A stretch of DNA of 64,000 nt from positions 595,379 to 659,378 of the forward strand of contig JAIYAX010000012.1 of NCBI GenBank assembly GCA_027488815.1, in the 5' to 3' direction. This document shows, piece after piece, positions 8,047-15,726 of this stretch (within the stretch, counting starts at the first letter, position 1; each line of letters starts with the position of its first letter). The position numbers were made by a program, and so were the translations under genes. The notes under the pieces were generated by a model. The model was not told where the DNA came from. It searched no databases and saw nothing but the letters and a program-made list of their open reading frames with translations. Origin of the DNA: Cytophagaceae bacterium (GTDB taxonomy: Bacteria > Bacteroidota > Bacteroidia > Cytophagales > JAIYAX01).

Positions 8047-10698
8047 TTATTTGAAAAAGGATTCAACCCTTCTGTTTTTTCTTCTGCCCTCCATAGTACT
8101 ATTACTATACCTTGGATTTTCAGTTCCCAACCCTTCAGTGATCATCCTATCCTTTTCAATTCCTTTTGATACAAGATAGTTTTTACAGGCTTTGGCTCGT
8201 AGCAGAGAGAGTTGTTTGTTGTACGTTGGATCTCCGATGTTGTCAGTAAAGCCTTCAAAATGCAGTTTGAGGTCTGGATTGCTTTTTAAAACCGAAGCAA
8301 GAGAGTCCAGAATAAGGGCGTTGGTTCGGGTGATATCGTACTTGTCAAATGCAAAGGCCAATACTGACCTTGGAGTTTCATCAGCCACCTCACCGGACTT
8401 TAATTTTTCAATAGCCTTCTTTTTGGAGGATTCCAAAGAAGCGATGGAGTCTGCAACTGCTTTCTCCCTTTCTTTTTTTACGAGGTTTTCAGTATCTTTT
8501 GCTGCTTTCTTTTCTGCGGCAGCTTTTGATTTTGCCTCTTCTTTTTCTTCTTCTTCCGCCTGATTGACAAGCTCTACCACACCATCCTGACCTCTTTTCT
8601 TGTATTGTAAGGCCCTTCCTTTAACTATTTTCATGGCTTGAACAGAGCCGATAAGCGTAAAGCTGGAGTCTTGTTCCTTCATCTCATTGTAATATCCTTT
8701 ATTTCGTCTTAACAGTTCTTCAGCTCTTCGGCTATCCAGAATGATGAGCTCAGTTCTTCTGTTCAGCTGTCTGGAAGACTCATCTATGTTCTCTACAAGT
8801 GGGAAGTCAAAGCCATACCCAAAAGGAAACATACGAGTTGAGTCAATTCCTTTATTTACAAGGTAAGCCACAACTGATTTTGCTCTGTCTTCAGATATTT
8901 TTTTATTAGACTCAGCAGAACCTATGTTATCGGTGTGGCCTCCAATCTCTACGATTAGCCTGGGATTGTCTTTTAGCAGTTGAAACACTTTGTCGAGCTC
9001 TGGCTCAGACTCCTTTCGTAAGATAGCCTTGTTAAAATCAAAGAATACATTCCTAAGGATTGACTGTTTCCCAACCAAAATGTGGCTTAGCCTGATATCC
9101 TTGATCACTTGTGTATAAATCAGGTCATTAGGGATATTGATGTTCTCTGAGTAGAACAAATAGTTCTCAGCATCAATGGATAATCCGTAGTTTTTGCCAA
9201 GTGGCAGCAATATTTTGTAACTACCATTAGTTACATCCGGGTTGTAAATACCTACAATCTCACTGGTTTCGTTGTCTCTTACCGTGATCACTGCAGGTAC
9301 TGGTTCTTCTGTTTCATCATCCAGAATTCGACCCTTCACAAGCATTACACTGGAGCTTTTCTCTGGCAGGTTCACAACGTAAATATCTAAATCACCGTAG
9401 CTGTCATCTCTTACTGAAGAGAAATACGCTCTTGTTCCGTCGGCACTCCAAACGAAGTAAATATCATCGTCGGCACTATTGATAGGGTAACCGATGTTTT
9501 CAGGTGAAGTCCACTCATTCGTCAATGGGCTGTAAGAGGTTCGAAACACATCATAGCCTCCCATGCTGTTATGACCTTTGGAGCTGAAATACAAAGTGTT
9601 GTTATTGGCATCAGGGTGGATGAAAGGTGCATCTTCATCAAAAGGTGTGTTGATCGAAGGGCCTAGGTTCTCAGGGAGAGCCCAGTCACCATTTGGCAGC
9701 CTTCGTACCCGGTAAATATCAAGACCTCCATATCCACCGGATCTGTTGCTGGTGAAATACAGCACTTTCTCATCTGAGCTGATGGAGGCGTGAGGCTCCC
9801 AGCTTTCAGAATTGATTCCGGTTTTCATCTTCACCGGCTCTTTCCATACCCCGCTTCTTTTTTCACTTTGATAAATGTCTCCGGCAAACAGCTCCCCAAA
9901 TTTTGAGGTCGAGTTACGATAAATGAACAGTTCGAGACCATCAGCTGAAAGCGCAACAGAGGCATCATGCCCAGCCTGATTAATGGTGGGTCCCATGTTT
10001 TGAGGAACACTCCATGGCTCGGTTGGATCATTGCGGGTTGAAACATACAGGTCCTCAAAATACTGACCATCTTCAGGGTCTTTACCTCCTCCGTTGGTAT
10101 CCGGTCTTTTGGACGTAAAGATGAGTTCGGTCTCATCGGCAGAGACTACCGGAACGAAATCAGGATAAGGGGAGTTAATTGGCTCTCCAAGATTTTCAAT
10201 ATAAAACTCAGGAATAGGGTTGGCCACCATGAGCTTTGCGTTTTCGCAATTCTTGATGTACCGGTCAAGTTCTGTCAAAGTACAAAACTTCTCCAGACTT
10301 TTATCACTTTCTAATGCTTGCCTAAACTTGACATATTGCGTTTGGGCAGAGGTGAATTCATGGCCAAGGTGCAAGGCTCTGCCGAGGTAGAAGAAGTATT
10401 CGTTCTTTGCAACTTCAGCGTCAGTTACTTTTTGAAGATAAGGCAAAGCTTTTTTGCGACTTTGAGTTTGAAGATAACAAATACCCAACCTCAAGTTATA
10501 AAAGGAATTGTTGGGTTGAAGGCTATCTAGTTTCTTATAAAGAGGTAGTGCAAGATAGAATTCATCGATATCAAAATGACCATTAGCTTCCTTCTCTATA
10601 CGTTTAAAATCCTTCGGATCTAACTGTCCATAGGCATCGGACATGTAGAATGTCGATGTAAGAAAGAAAGCACTTAGTAAAATAAACAGGCGCTGCAT
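8047..10698 (-). CDS. PorE-like TPR/PD40 protein with two OmpA domains
   Basis: An 883-residue exported paralogue of the 705-residue protein downstream. Signal peptide 1-25 (ending AYGQ), TPR-like helices to about 160, PD40 propeller blades (IFTSKRPD, YFTSNRSGG, YFSSKGHNS, YFSSVRDDS) to about 440, a regulatory beta-sandwich (about 450-540), a first OmpA domain (about 550-665; HTDNIGS), a highly charged Ala/Lys/Glu-rich, probably coiled-coil linker (about 710-765), and a second OmpA domain at the C-terminus (FTDNIGD). Both OmpA copies keep the Asp and Arg used for peptidoglycan binding. A duplicated OmpA domain is unusual for this architecture. A promoter candidate lies at 10748-10780 and a terminator follows at 7998-8024, so it is probably its own transcription unit. 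Confidence 0.8.
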   Translation of the reverse strand: MQRLFILLSAFFLTSTFYMSDAYGQLDPKDFKRIEKEANGHFDIDEFYLALPLYKKLDSLQPNNSFYNLRLGICYLQTQSRKKALPYLQKVTDAEVAKNEYFFYLGRALHLGHEFTSAQTQYVKFRQALESDKSLEKFCTLTELDRYIKNCENAKLMVANPIPEFYIENLGEPINSPYPDFVPVVSADETELIFTSKRPDTNGGGKDPEDGQYFEDLYVSTRNDPTEPWSVPQNMGPTINQAGHDASVALSADGLELFIYRNSTSKFGELFAGDIYQSEKRSGVWKEPVKMKTGINSESWEPHASISSDEKVLYFTSNRSGGYGGLDIYRVRRLPNGDWALPENLGPSINTPFDEDAPFIHPDANNNTLYFSSKGHNSMGGYDVFRTSYSPLTNEWTSPENIGYPINSADDDIYFVWSADGTRAYFSSVRDDSYGDLDIYVVNLPEKSSSVMLVKGRILDDETEEPVPAVITVRDNETSEIVGIYNPDVTNGSYKILLPLGKNYGLSIDAENYLFYSENINIPNDLIYTQVIKDIRLSHILVGKQSILRNVFFDFNKAILRKESEPELDKVFQLLKDNPRLIVEIGGHTDNIGSAESNKKISEDRAKSVVAYLVNKGIDSTRMFPFGYGFDFPLVENIDESSRQLNRRTELIILDSRRAEELLRRNKGYYNEMKEQDSSFTLIGSVQAMKIVKGRALQYKKRGQDGVVELVNQAEEEEKEEAKSKAAAEKKAAKDTENLVKKEREKAVADSIASLESSKKKAIEKLKSGEVADETPRSVLAFAFDKYDITRTNALILDSLASVLKSNPDLKLHFEGFTDNIGDPTYNKQLSLLRAKACKNYLVSKGIEKDRMITEGLGTENPRYSNSTMEGRRKNRRVESFFK

Positions 10699-10747
10699 GA
10701 GGTTAGGTTTACTTTCAAGTAGCTTATGGAAACTACTATAGGTTCCA

Positions 10748-10780
10748 CAAAACTACGTAAATTGTCTAAATCCTGAACAA
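10748..10780 (-). promoter_or_regulatory. Promoter of the double-OmpA gene
   Basis: On the minus strand TAGTTTTG (10755 down to 10748) matches the Bacteroidota -7 consensus TAnnTTTG exactly. A TTG lies 22 bases further upstream (10780-10778), slightly beyond the usual 19-base spacing. The leader to the ATG at 10698 would be about 43 bases. Confidence 0.45.
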
Positions 10781-10844
10781 TTACATCTATTTTCATTTAG
10801 AAAGTTGCATATGACAGGTGAGGTATGTTTTATTCGTGCATTAA

Positions 10845-11450
10845 ATGTTCCAAGTTTCTTTTGTAAAAAGTGCTTCAAAGCTGGCAGAATGCCCTGAACC
10901 TGCCTATCCGGAGTTTGCTCTGATCGGTAGGTCAAATGTTGGCAAATCAACCCTCATCAACGCTTTTTTGGGGCAGAAGGGCTTAGCCAAGACTTCTTCA
11001 AGGCCTGGTAAAACCTTGCTTATCAATCATTTTATTGTCAACCAGAAATGGTTCATGGTGGATTTGCCCGGCTATGGATTTGCTAAAGTAAGCAAGGTTC
11101 AGCAGCAGAAGTTGAAAAGCATGAACATGGAATACCTGTTAAACAGACCCAATTTGGTTTGCCTAGGTGTTCTGATTGATAGCAGGTTAGAGCCTCAGCA
11201 AATCGATCTGGATTTTCTGGTATGGCTTGGGCAAAATGAAATTCCGTTTTTTCTGGTTTTTACCAAGGCAGATAAATTGGGCTACACCAAAGCCCAGTCA
11301 GCAGCAGCAGCCTACAAAAAAGTGCTTTTGAAGCAATGGTCTACATTGCCTCCTGTATTTGTTACTTCTGCTGAAAGAGGTCAGGGAATTGATGAAATGC
11401 GCCAGTACATCGCACAGTTGGTGGATAGCTATGAAGGCCAAAGTTTGTGA
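10845..11450 (+). CDS. engB: Ribosome-biogenesis GTP-binding protein EngB/YsxC
   Basis: A 201-residue TrmE-Era-EngA-EngB-Septin class GTPase needed for large ribosomal subunit assembly. The P-loop GRSNVGKST lies at about 28-36, a Thr/Ser-rich switch I region follows (TSSRPGKT), G3 is DLPGYGFA, G4 is TKAD, and the G5-like segment is SAERGQGI. Length and motif spacing are normal for the family. The ATG at 10845 is preceded by TATGTTTT (10824-10831), one base off the -7 consensus. A full promoter for the next gene overlaps the 3' end. Confidence 0.95.
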   Translation: MFQVSFVKSASKLAECPEPAYPEFALIGRSNVGKSTLINAFLGQKGLAKTSSRPGKTLLINHFIVNQKWFMVDLPGYGFAKVSKVQQQKLKSMNMEYLLNRPNLVCLGVLIDSRLEPQQIDLDFLVWLGQNEIPFFLVFTKADKLGYTKAQSAAAAYKKVLLKQWSTLPPVFVTSAERGQGIDEMRQYIAQLVDSYEGQSL

Positions 11451-11474
11451 GGGGCTTTAATTCTATTATTTTTG
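11444..11474 (+). promoter_or_regulatory. Full-consensus Bacteroidota promoter overlapping the engB stop
   Basis: TTTG at 11444-11447, a spacer of exactly 19 bases, then TATTTTTG at 11467-11474. Both elements match the -33/-7 consensus used by the Bacteroidota primary sigma factor. Transcription would begin near 11480, giving a leader of about 20 bases to the ATG at 11500 and leaving the ATG at 11476 outside a usable leader. Confidence 0.7.
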
Positions 11475-11499
11475 CATGATTCACCTCTTCGATATTCCT

Positions 11500-11868
11500 A
11501 TGAAAACGTTCATTCTAACCCTGTGTTTACTTTGCGGATCTGCCTTTTTAGCTCAGGCTCAAACGGGTTCAGGCAAGCAAATTACCATTCCCATAGCCCA
11601 GCATTATCAGGGTGGAGAGGACTCTTTGGTGGCATTTATCAATGAAAAACTAGTTTACCCGGTCATGGCCAAGCGTAATAGAATTCAGGGTGCATGCATT
11701 GTTAAGCTGAAATTGGATGAGTTTGGCAAAATGTCTGATCTGAACCTGGTAAAAAATATTGGTGGAGGATGCGGAGAGGAAGCACTTAGAGTAGTTCGTT
11801 TGCTTCAATTCAATGCGCCCGGATATAGTGCCATTTACAGTATCCCGGTCAACTTCGTTATCAAGTAA
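11500..11868 (+). CDS. TonB C-terminal-like exported protein
   Basis: A 122-residue exported protein: signal peptide (core FILTLCLLCGSAFLAQAQ) followed by a single TonB C-terminal-like domain with the usual blocks YPVMAKRNRIQG, a central GKMSDLNLVKN strand and VVRLLQFNAPG. It lacks the membrane anchor and Pro-rich arm of real TonB, so it cannot energise transporters in the classical way; such stand-alone domains are common in Bacteroidota and may bind partners in the periplasm (inference). Start chosen at 11500 rather than 11476 because it opens the signal peptide and fits the promoter at 11444-11474. Confidence 0.8.
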   Translation: MKTFILTLCLLCGSAFLAQAQTGSGKQITIPIAQHYQGGEDSLVAFINEKLVYPVMAKRNRIQGACIVKLKLDEFGKMSDLNLVKNIGGGCGEEALRVVRLLQFNAPGYSAIYSIPVNFVIK

Positions 11869-11871
11869 GCA

Positions 11872-12369
11872 ATGACATACAAAGACATCGCCGCAGTTTC
11901 GGGTAAGCCGGGAATTTACAGGATAGTAAAGCCTACCCGAAACGGCGTCATCCTCGAAAGCCTCGACGAGCAAAAGAAGCGTTTTATTGCCGGAATGAAT
12001 TTGCGTATCTCCGTGCTTCAGGAGGTTTCAATATTTACCACCAGCGAAGAAGGGGTCATCAGCATTGAGGAAGTGTTCTACACCATGCATCAAAAGTATG
12101 GTAACCAATTGCCTGTTGATCAGCGCTCCGATGGCAACGATCTCACTTCATTTCTTGGAGAAATAGTTGACAATTTTGATCGGGAAAAAGTCTATACCTC
12201 TGATATTCGAAAGTTGATCTCCTGGTACATGATTATTTCTTCGCAGTTCCCGGAGTTGCTAACAAAAGCGGACGAAGCAGCACCTGCACCAGAGACCGAA
12301 CCGGCTGAACCTGTCAAAGTAAAGAAAGCCTCTGCCCCTAAAAAAGGGCCAAAATCAGCAAAAGCTTAA
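11872..12369 (+). CDS. DUF5606 family protein
   Basis: A 165-residue cytosolic protein whose N-terminus (KDIAAVSGKPGIYRIVKPT, then GVILESLD and VSVLQEVSIF-like text) is the signature of DUF5606, a domain conserved across Bacteroidota and of unknown function. The N-terminal part resembles a small beta-barrel (SH3/Tudor-like; inference), followed by helices, and the tail is a low-complexity Ala/Pro/Lys segment (about 135-165). It starts three bases after the TonB-C-like gene and probably shares its transcript. The 3' end overlaps the convergent gene by four bases. Confidence 0.85.
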   Translation: MTYKDIAAVSGKPGIYRIVKPTRNGVILESLDEQKKRFIAGMNLRISVLQEVSIFTTSEEGVISIEEVFYTMHQKYGNQLPVDQRSDGNDLTSFLGEIVDNFDREKVYTSDIRKLISWYMIISSQFPELLTKADEAAPAPETEPAEPVKVKKASAPKKGPKSAKA

Positions 12370-12959
12370 TACGATTTGGAAGGATAATACCTTAAGCAGA
12401 AGCTTAGGTAATTGTTAAAGAAAACGGGTCGTTCCACTACGGCAATGATCGAATAATTGAATCGCAGATTGAGCCCTAAGCGAGGGGTAAGAGGTACTTC
12501 CAATCCAGCAATAATCGTATGATCCGTCGGTTTGACAGGTGAAGCAAACTGACGTGTTACAAACCCATTGTCATCAAAATACTGCCCTACAAGAATACTG
12601 GTGCCAATGCCTGCCTGTGCTTTTACATGGCTTTTTTGGCTTACATAACTAATGACCAATGGCATGGCGATGTAATTGAGACGGTAAAGCATGAAAAAGG
12701 CATCATCACGGCTACTTCTTGCACCCTTTTGGCTGTAGGAAATGTCAAATTCAAGCTCCCAGTTCTTTTTTCCCGCATTATATATGACACCTGCTCCGGC
12801 ATTCATTCCGCCTTTGTCATAGCCCCAAATTTTATCGCCATCTATTTGGGATCCATTGATCCCGATGACAATCACAGGCTTGAATTCTTGTGCGATCATT
12901 TCCTGACACAGACACATAAAAATCAGGGTCAGCAGCAATCGTTTTTTCACAGGGGTCAT
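12366..12959 (-). CDS. PorT-like outer-membrane beta-barrel protein
   Basis: A 197-residue exported protein with signal peptide (KKRLLLTLIFMCLCQEMIAQ) and a beta-rich body with the pattern of eight-stranded PorT-like/OmpA-like barrels (GAGVIYNAGKKNWELEFDIS, IIAGLEVPLTPRLGLNLRFN, ending in LSFCLRYYPSKSY). Function unknown; a structural or T9SS-associated barrel is possible. I chose the ATG at 12959, which starts the signal peptide; an in-frame ATG at 12983 would add eight unneeded residues and overlap the divergent gene. Confidence 0.7.
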   Translation of the reverse strand: MTPVKKRLLLTLIFMCLCQEMIAQEFKPVIVIGINGSQIDGDKIWGYDKGGMNAGAGVIYNAGKKNWELEFDISYSQKGARSSRDDAFFMLYRLNYIAMPLVISYVSQKSHVKAQAGIGTSILVGQYFDDNGFVTRQFASPVKPTDHTIIAGLEVPLTPRLGLNLRFNYSIIAVVERPVFFNNYLSFCLRYYPSKSY

Positions 12960-12981
12960 GTTATCTGTATATATTTCAATC

Positions 12982-13302
12982 ATGGATCATCCCTTTCGTG
13001 ACAACTTTTCAGGGACAGGCGAATATATAGCAAATCAGCTTGACATCATTCCTACTCCTCATCAATCTTACTCTGAAGAGGAACTGATCGAGTGGCTTGC
13101 GGCTCAAATCCATAGGCTATTGAACCAAAACAGGGATTATTTTTTTGGTGTTTGTTACCGCCTTGATCTGGACGAACAAAAGCTAAAGTCAATTTTATCT
13201 GGCAAACATCTAGAAGACCCAGGAATCCTTCTGGCCAAAGAAATCATTCATAAAGTTAAACAAAGAAACCACTGGAAAGCCTATTACGGAAACCGAGGTT
13301 AA
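12982..13302 (+). CDS. Hypothetical protein (106 aa)
   Basis: A small soluble, mostly helical protein beginning MDHPFRDNFSGTGEYIANQL. The central part (SYSEEELIEWLAAQIHRLL, then YFFGVCYRLDLDEQKLKSIL) is predicted helical with a conserved-looking aromatic patch. I do not recognise a named family. It diverges from the barrel gene with only 22 bases between starts and overlaps the fbp stop by four bases. The upstream in-frame ATG at 12958 would overlap the neighbouring start, so 12982 is preferred. Confidence 0.65.
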   Translation: MDHPFRDNFSGTGEYIANQLDIIPTPHQSYSEEELIEWLAAQIHRLLNQNRDYFFGVCYRLDLDEQKLKSILSGKHLEDPGILLAKEIIHKVKQRNHWKAYYGNRG

Positions 13303-14291
13303 GACCGGTGCATTGACTCGATTTCGTCAACCATTTTTTTTGAACCTATGTAAAAGGGTACTCGTTGATGAAAGTCAAGAGGCTGAATATCAAGAATATT
13401 CTGTGTCCCATCAGAAGCTTTTCCTCCAGATTGCTCAGCTATCATAGCAAGGGCATTACACTCCAACATAAGCCTCAGTTTGCCTTTGGGGGCTTTTGCA
13501 GTAGCAGGATATAGATAAACCCCTCCAACCAATAGTGACCTGTGAAAATCTGCAACCAATGCTCCAAAATACCTGGAAGAATAACCTCGCTCTTTACACA
13601 AACTTAAGTACTCATTTACTTTTGCCGGGAAGGTATTGGAGACACCTTCATTGCATGAATATATTTTACCGTCTGCTGGCAATGATGCCATAGGATGAGA
13701 TAAAAAGAACTCGCCAAGGGACTGCTCATAGGTGAAACCATGAACGCCTTTGCCGGCGGTATAGACCAACATGGTGGAAGAACCGTAAAGAATATACCCG
13801 GCAATCACTTGTTTGCGGCCCGGCTGAAGCAAATCTTCTCTGGTAGGCTCAGAACCAGGGCTTGAAAGCCGACGGTAAACTGAAAAAATGGTTCCAATCG
13901 GTCCATCGATATCGATATTGCTTGAGCCATCAAGTGGGTCAATCGCAACCACATATTTTGCATGATGATTCCCGGTCAGGATCATGTTTTCCTCCTCCTC
14001 AGAAATCACAGCACATACTTCTCCTCCTTTTGCCAAGGCTCGGATAAAGCGAATGTTAGCGGCAACATCCAATTTCATTTGCTCTTCTCCCTGAATATTC
14101 TGAGCCCCAAAAGCTCCGGTAATTCCAGCCAACCCGGCACGATTTACTTCACGGTGAACCACTTTTGCAGCAAGGGCAAGATCACGCAGCAATTGACTCA
14201 ACTCTCCAGTAGCACCCGGGAATTCTTCTTGTCCCCTCATAATAAAGCGGTCAAGAGTGGTACCAATTGGTAGAGTAAGTGATGATTCCAT
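13299..14291 (-). CDS. fbp: Fructose-1,6-bisphosphatase class I
   Basis: Gluconeogenic enzyme hydrolysing fructose 1,6-bisphosphate to fructose 6-phosphate. The 330-residue length is normal. The metal-binding segment DPLDGSSNID is present, preceded by SEEEE, and the substrate-binding regions SMLVYTAG and YFGALVADFHR and the C-terminal metal Glu region (LRLMLECNALAMIAEQSGG) are intact. Start is ATG at 14291. A -7 promoter element lies at 14315-14322 upstream. The gene is divergent from the aspartate kinase gene. Confidence 0.95.
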   Translation of the reverse strand: MESSLTLPIGTTLDRFIMRGQEEFPGATGELSQLLRDLALAAKVVHREVNRAGLAGITGAFGAQNIQGEEQMKLDVAANIRFIRALAKGGEVCAVISEEEENMILTGNHHAKYVVAIDPLDGSSNIDIDGPIGTIFSVYRRLSSPGSEPTREDLLQPGRKQVIAGYILYGSSTMLVYTAGKGVHGFTYEQSLGEFFLSHPMASLPADGKIYSCNEGVSNTFPAKVNEYLSLCKERGYSSRYFGALVADFHRSLLVGGVYLYPATAKAPKGKLRLMLECNALAMIAEQSGGKASDGTQNILDIQPLDFHQRVPFYIGSKKMVDEIESMHRS

Positions 14292-14314
14292 GTGTCAGAG
14301 ATTGAATAGGACTA

Positions 14315-14322
14315 CAAACCTA
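14315..14322 (-). promoter_or_regulatory. -7 promoter element for fbp
   Basis: TAGGTTTG on the minus strand matches TAnnTTTG exactly and would give a leader of about 15-18 bases to the fbp ATG. No TTTG is found at the usual 19-base distance; a TTG lies about 27 bases upstream. Confidence 0.4.
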
Positions 14323-14417
14323 AACAAAAAATTTTCGCCCTCAGCGTAACAATTGGGTAAGGCCATAGTACTTTAGGGCCTTCTAGATCATTGTTATTTA
14401 TTTATTTCAGCTTGTAA

Positions 14418-15683
14418 TTGAACGTATTTAAGTTTGGAGGGGCCTCGCTGAAAGACGCCGCCTCGATTAAAAACATGGCGCAGATCCTCAAGGATTACGG
14501 GGGAGAAAGCGGATGCATTGTGGTTGTTTCAGCTATGGGGAAAACGACCAATGCTTTAGAGCAATTATTGAATGCGGCTAAGTCGGCCAAGGAGGAGGAC
14601 GTTGCATTTTGTTTTCAGCAACTGGTTGACTTCCATCAAAAGCTGGTGGAGGACCTTTTTGAGCACGACAGCCCGCTGATTGCCAATCAAATTCAACTTT
14701 ATCTGGATCATTTAATGGTTTCACTAAGGGCCGGGCAGTCAGAAATGGAGGCAGATCAGTGGTACGATAAGGTAGTTTCATTTGGGGAAGTGATCTCCTC
14801 GAAAATCACTTATGAGTACCTCATCAGGCAATCAATACCCGTGAGATTAATAGAAGCCAAAAACTACATCCGAACAGACAGTACCTGGAGAGATGCTAAG
14901 GTTGATTTTGAGCTTACGGCTTCTCTGGTGAAAAATGACATTCCTTTTTGGCTTGAGAAAGGAATTGTTCTTACTCAGGGATTTTTGGGTGGAACAGTCG
15001 ATGGGCATACCACAACTCTTGGTAGGGAAGGCTCCGATTACTCAGCGGCAATCTTTGCCTCGGTCCTGGATGCCGAAGCGGTCACAGTTTGGAAAGATGT
15101 CCCCGGGGTGCTCAACGCCGACCCAAAGCGGTTTAATGAAGTGCGGTTGTTTGATGAACTAAGCTACGAAGAGGCTGCTGAGATGACGTTTTATGGAGCT
15201 ACAGTTATCCATCCAAAAACCATTAAGCCTTTAGCCAATAAATCCATACCTCTGATCGTAAGGTCATTTATTGACCCCTCCTCAGCCGGCACTCGCATCT
15301 CCACGTTAGGAAAAGTACCTGATATCCCTGCATTCATTATCAAGGATCAGCAAGTATTGGTGTCATTCAGCCGCAAAGACCTTTCTTTTGTAGGAGAAGG
15401 AGGGATAGGGCAGATTTTAACCACGCTGGATACTTTGCATTTCAAGATCAATCTGATGCAGCGTTCGGCCTTGAGTTTTTCCGTTGTCATTGATCACCGT
15501 GATGAAAAACTCAACCTGCTTGAACAGCACCTGGCCAAACAATTTAACATCAGCCATCGCTTGAATCTGCATCTACTTACCATCAAAAGAGTTCATTCTG
15601 CACTGCTTACTGAAATGAAAGCAGGCAAAAAGATCATTATTGAACAAATTCATGGATCCACCGCTCAACTGCTTTTTGAATAG
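14418..15683 (+). CDS. Aspartate kinase (monofunctional)
   Basis: Phosphorylates L-aspartate, first step toward lysine, threonine and methionine. The N-terminal KFGGASL ATP/substrate motif is at residues 5-11; TTLGREGSDYSAA gives the second nucleotide-binding block, and VWKDVPGVLNADPK and MTFYGATVIHPKTI are typical. An ACT-like regulatory region occupies about residues 310-421 (IKDQQVLVSF, GGIGQIL). Start is TTG at 14418; the codon immediately before it is an in-frame TAA, so no other start is possible without losing the KFGG motif. The next gene, a saccharopine-dehydrogenase-like enzyme, follows 43 bases later. Confidence 0.9.
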   Translation: MNVFKFGGASLKDAASIKNMAQILKDYGGESGCIVVVSAMGKTTNALEQLLNAAKSAKEEDVAFCFQQLVDFHQKLVEDLFEHDSPLIANQIQLYLDHLMVSLRAGQSEMEADQWYDKVVSFGEVISSKITYEYLIRQSIPVRLIEAKNYIRTDSTWRDAKVDFELTASLVKNDIPFWLEKGIVLTQGFLGGTVDGHTTTLGREGSDYSAAIFASVLDAEAVTVWKDVPGVLNADPKRFNEVRLFDELSYEEAAEMTFYGATVIHPKTIKPLANKSIPLIVRSFIDPSSAGTRISTLGKVPDIPAFIIKDQQVLVSFSRKDLSFVGEGGIGQILTTLDTLHFKINLMQRSALSFSVVIDHRDEKLNLLEQHLAKQFNISHRLNLHLLTIKRVHSALLTEMKAGKKIIIEQIHGSTAQLLFE

Positions 15684-15726
15684 AGGCTGCCTATTTTGTT
15701 AACGATAATCCAACCATATTCGCCCC

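Noticed and set aside
14359-14382. AAGGCC...GGCCTT inverted repeat between fbp and aspartate kinase
   Set aside because: The six-base stem has no T-run on either strand, and the genes are divergent, so terminator use is unlikely; operator role has no support.
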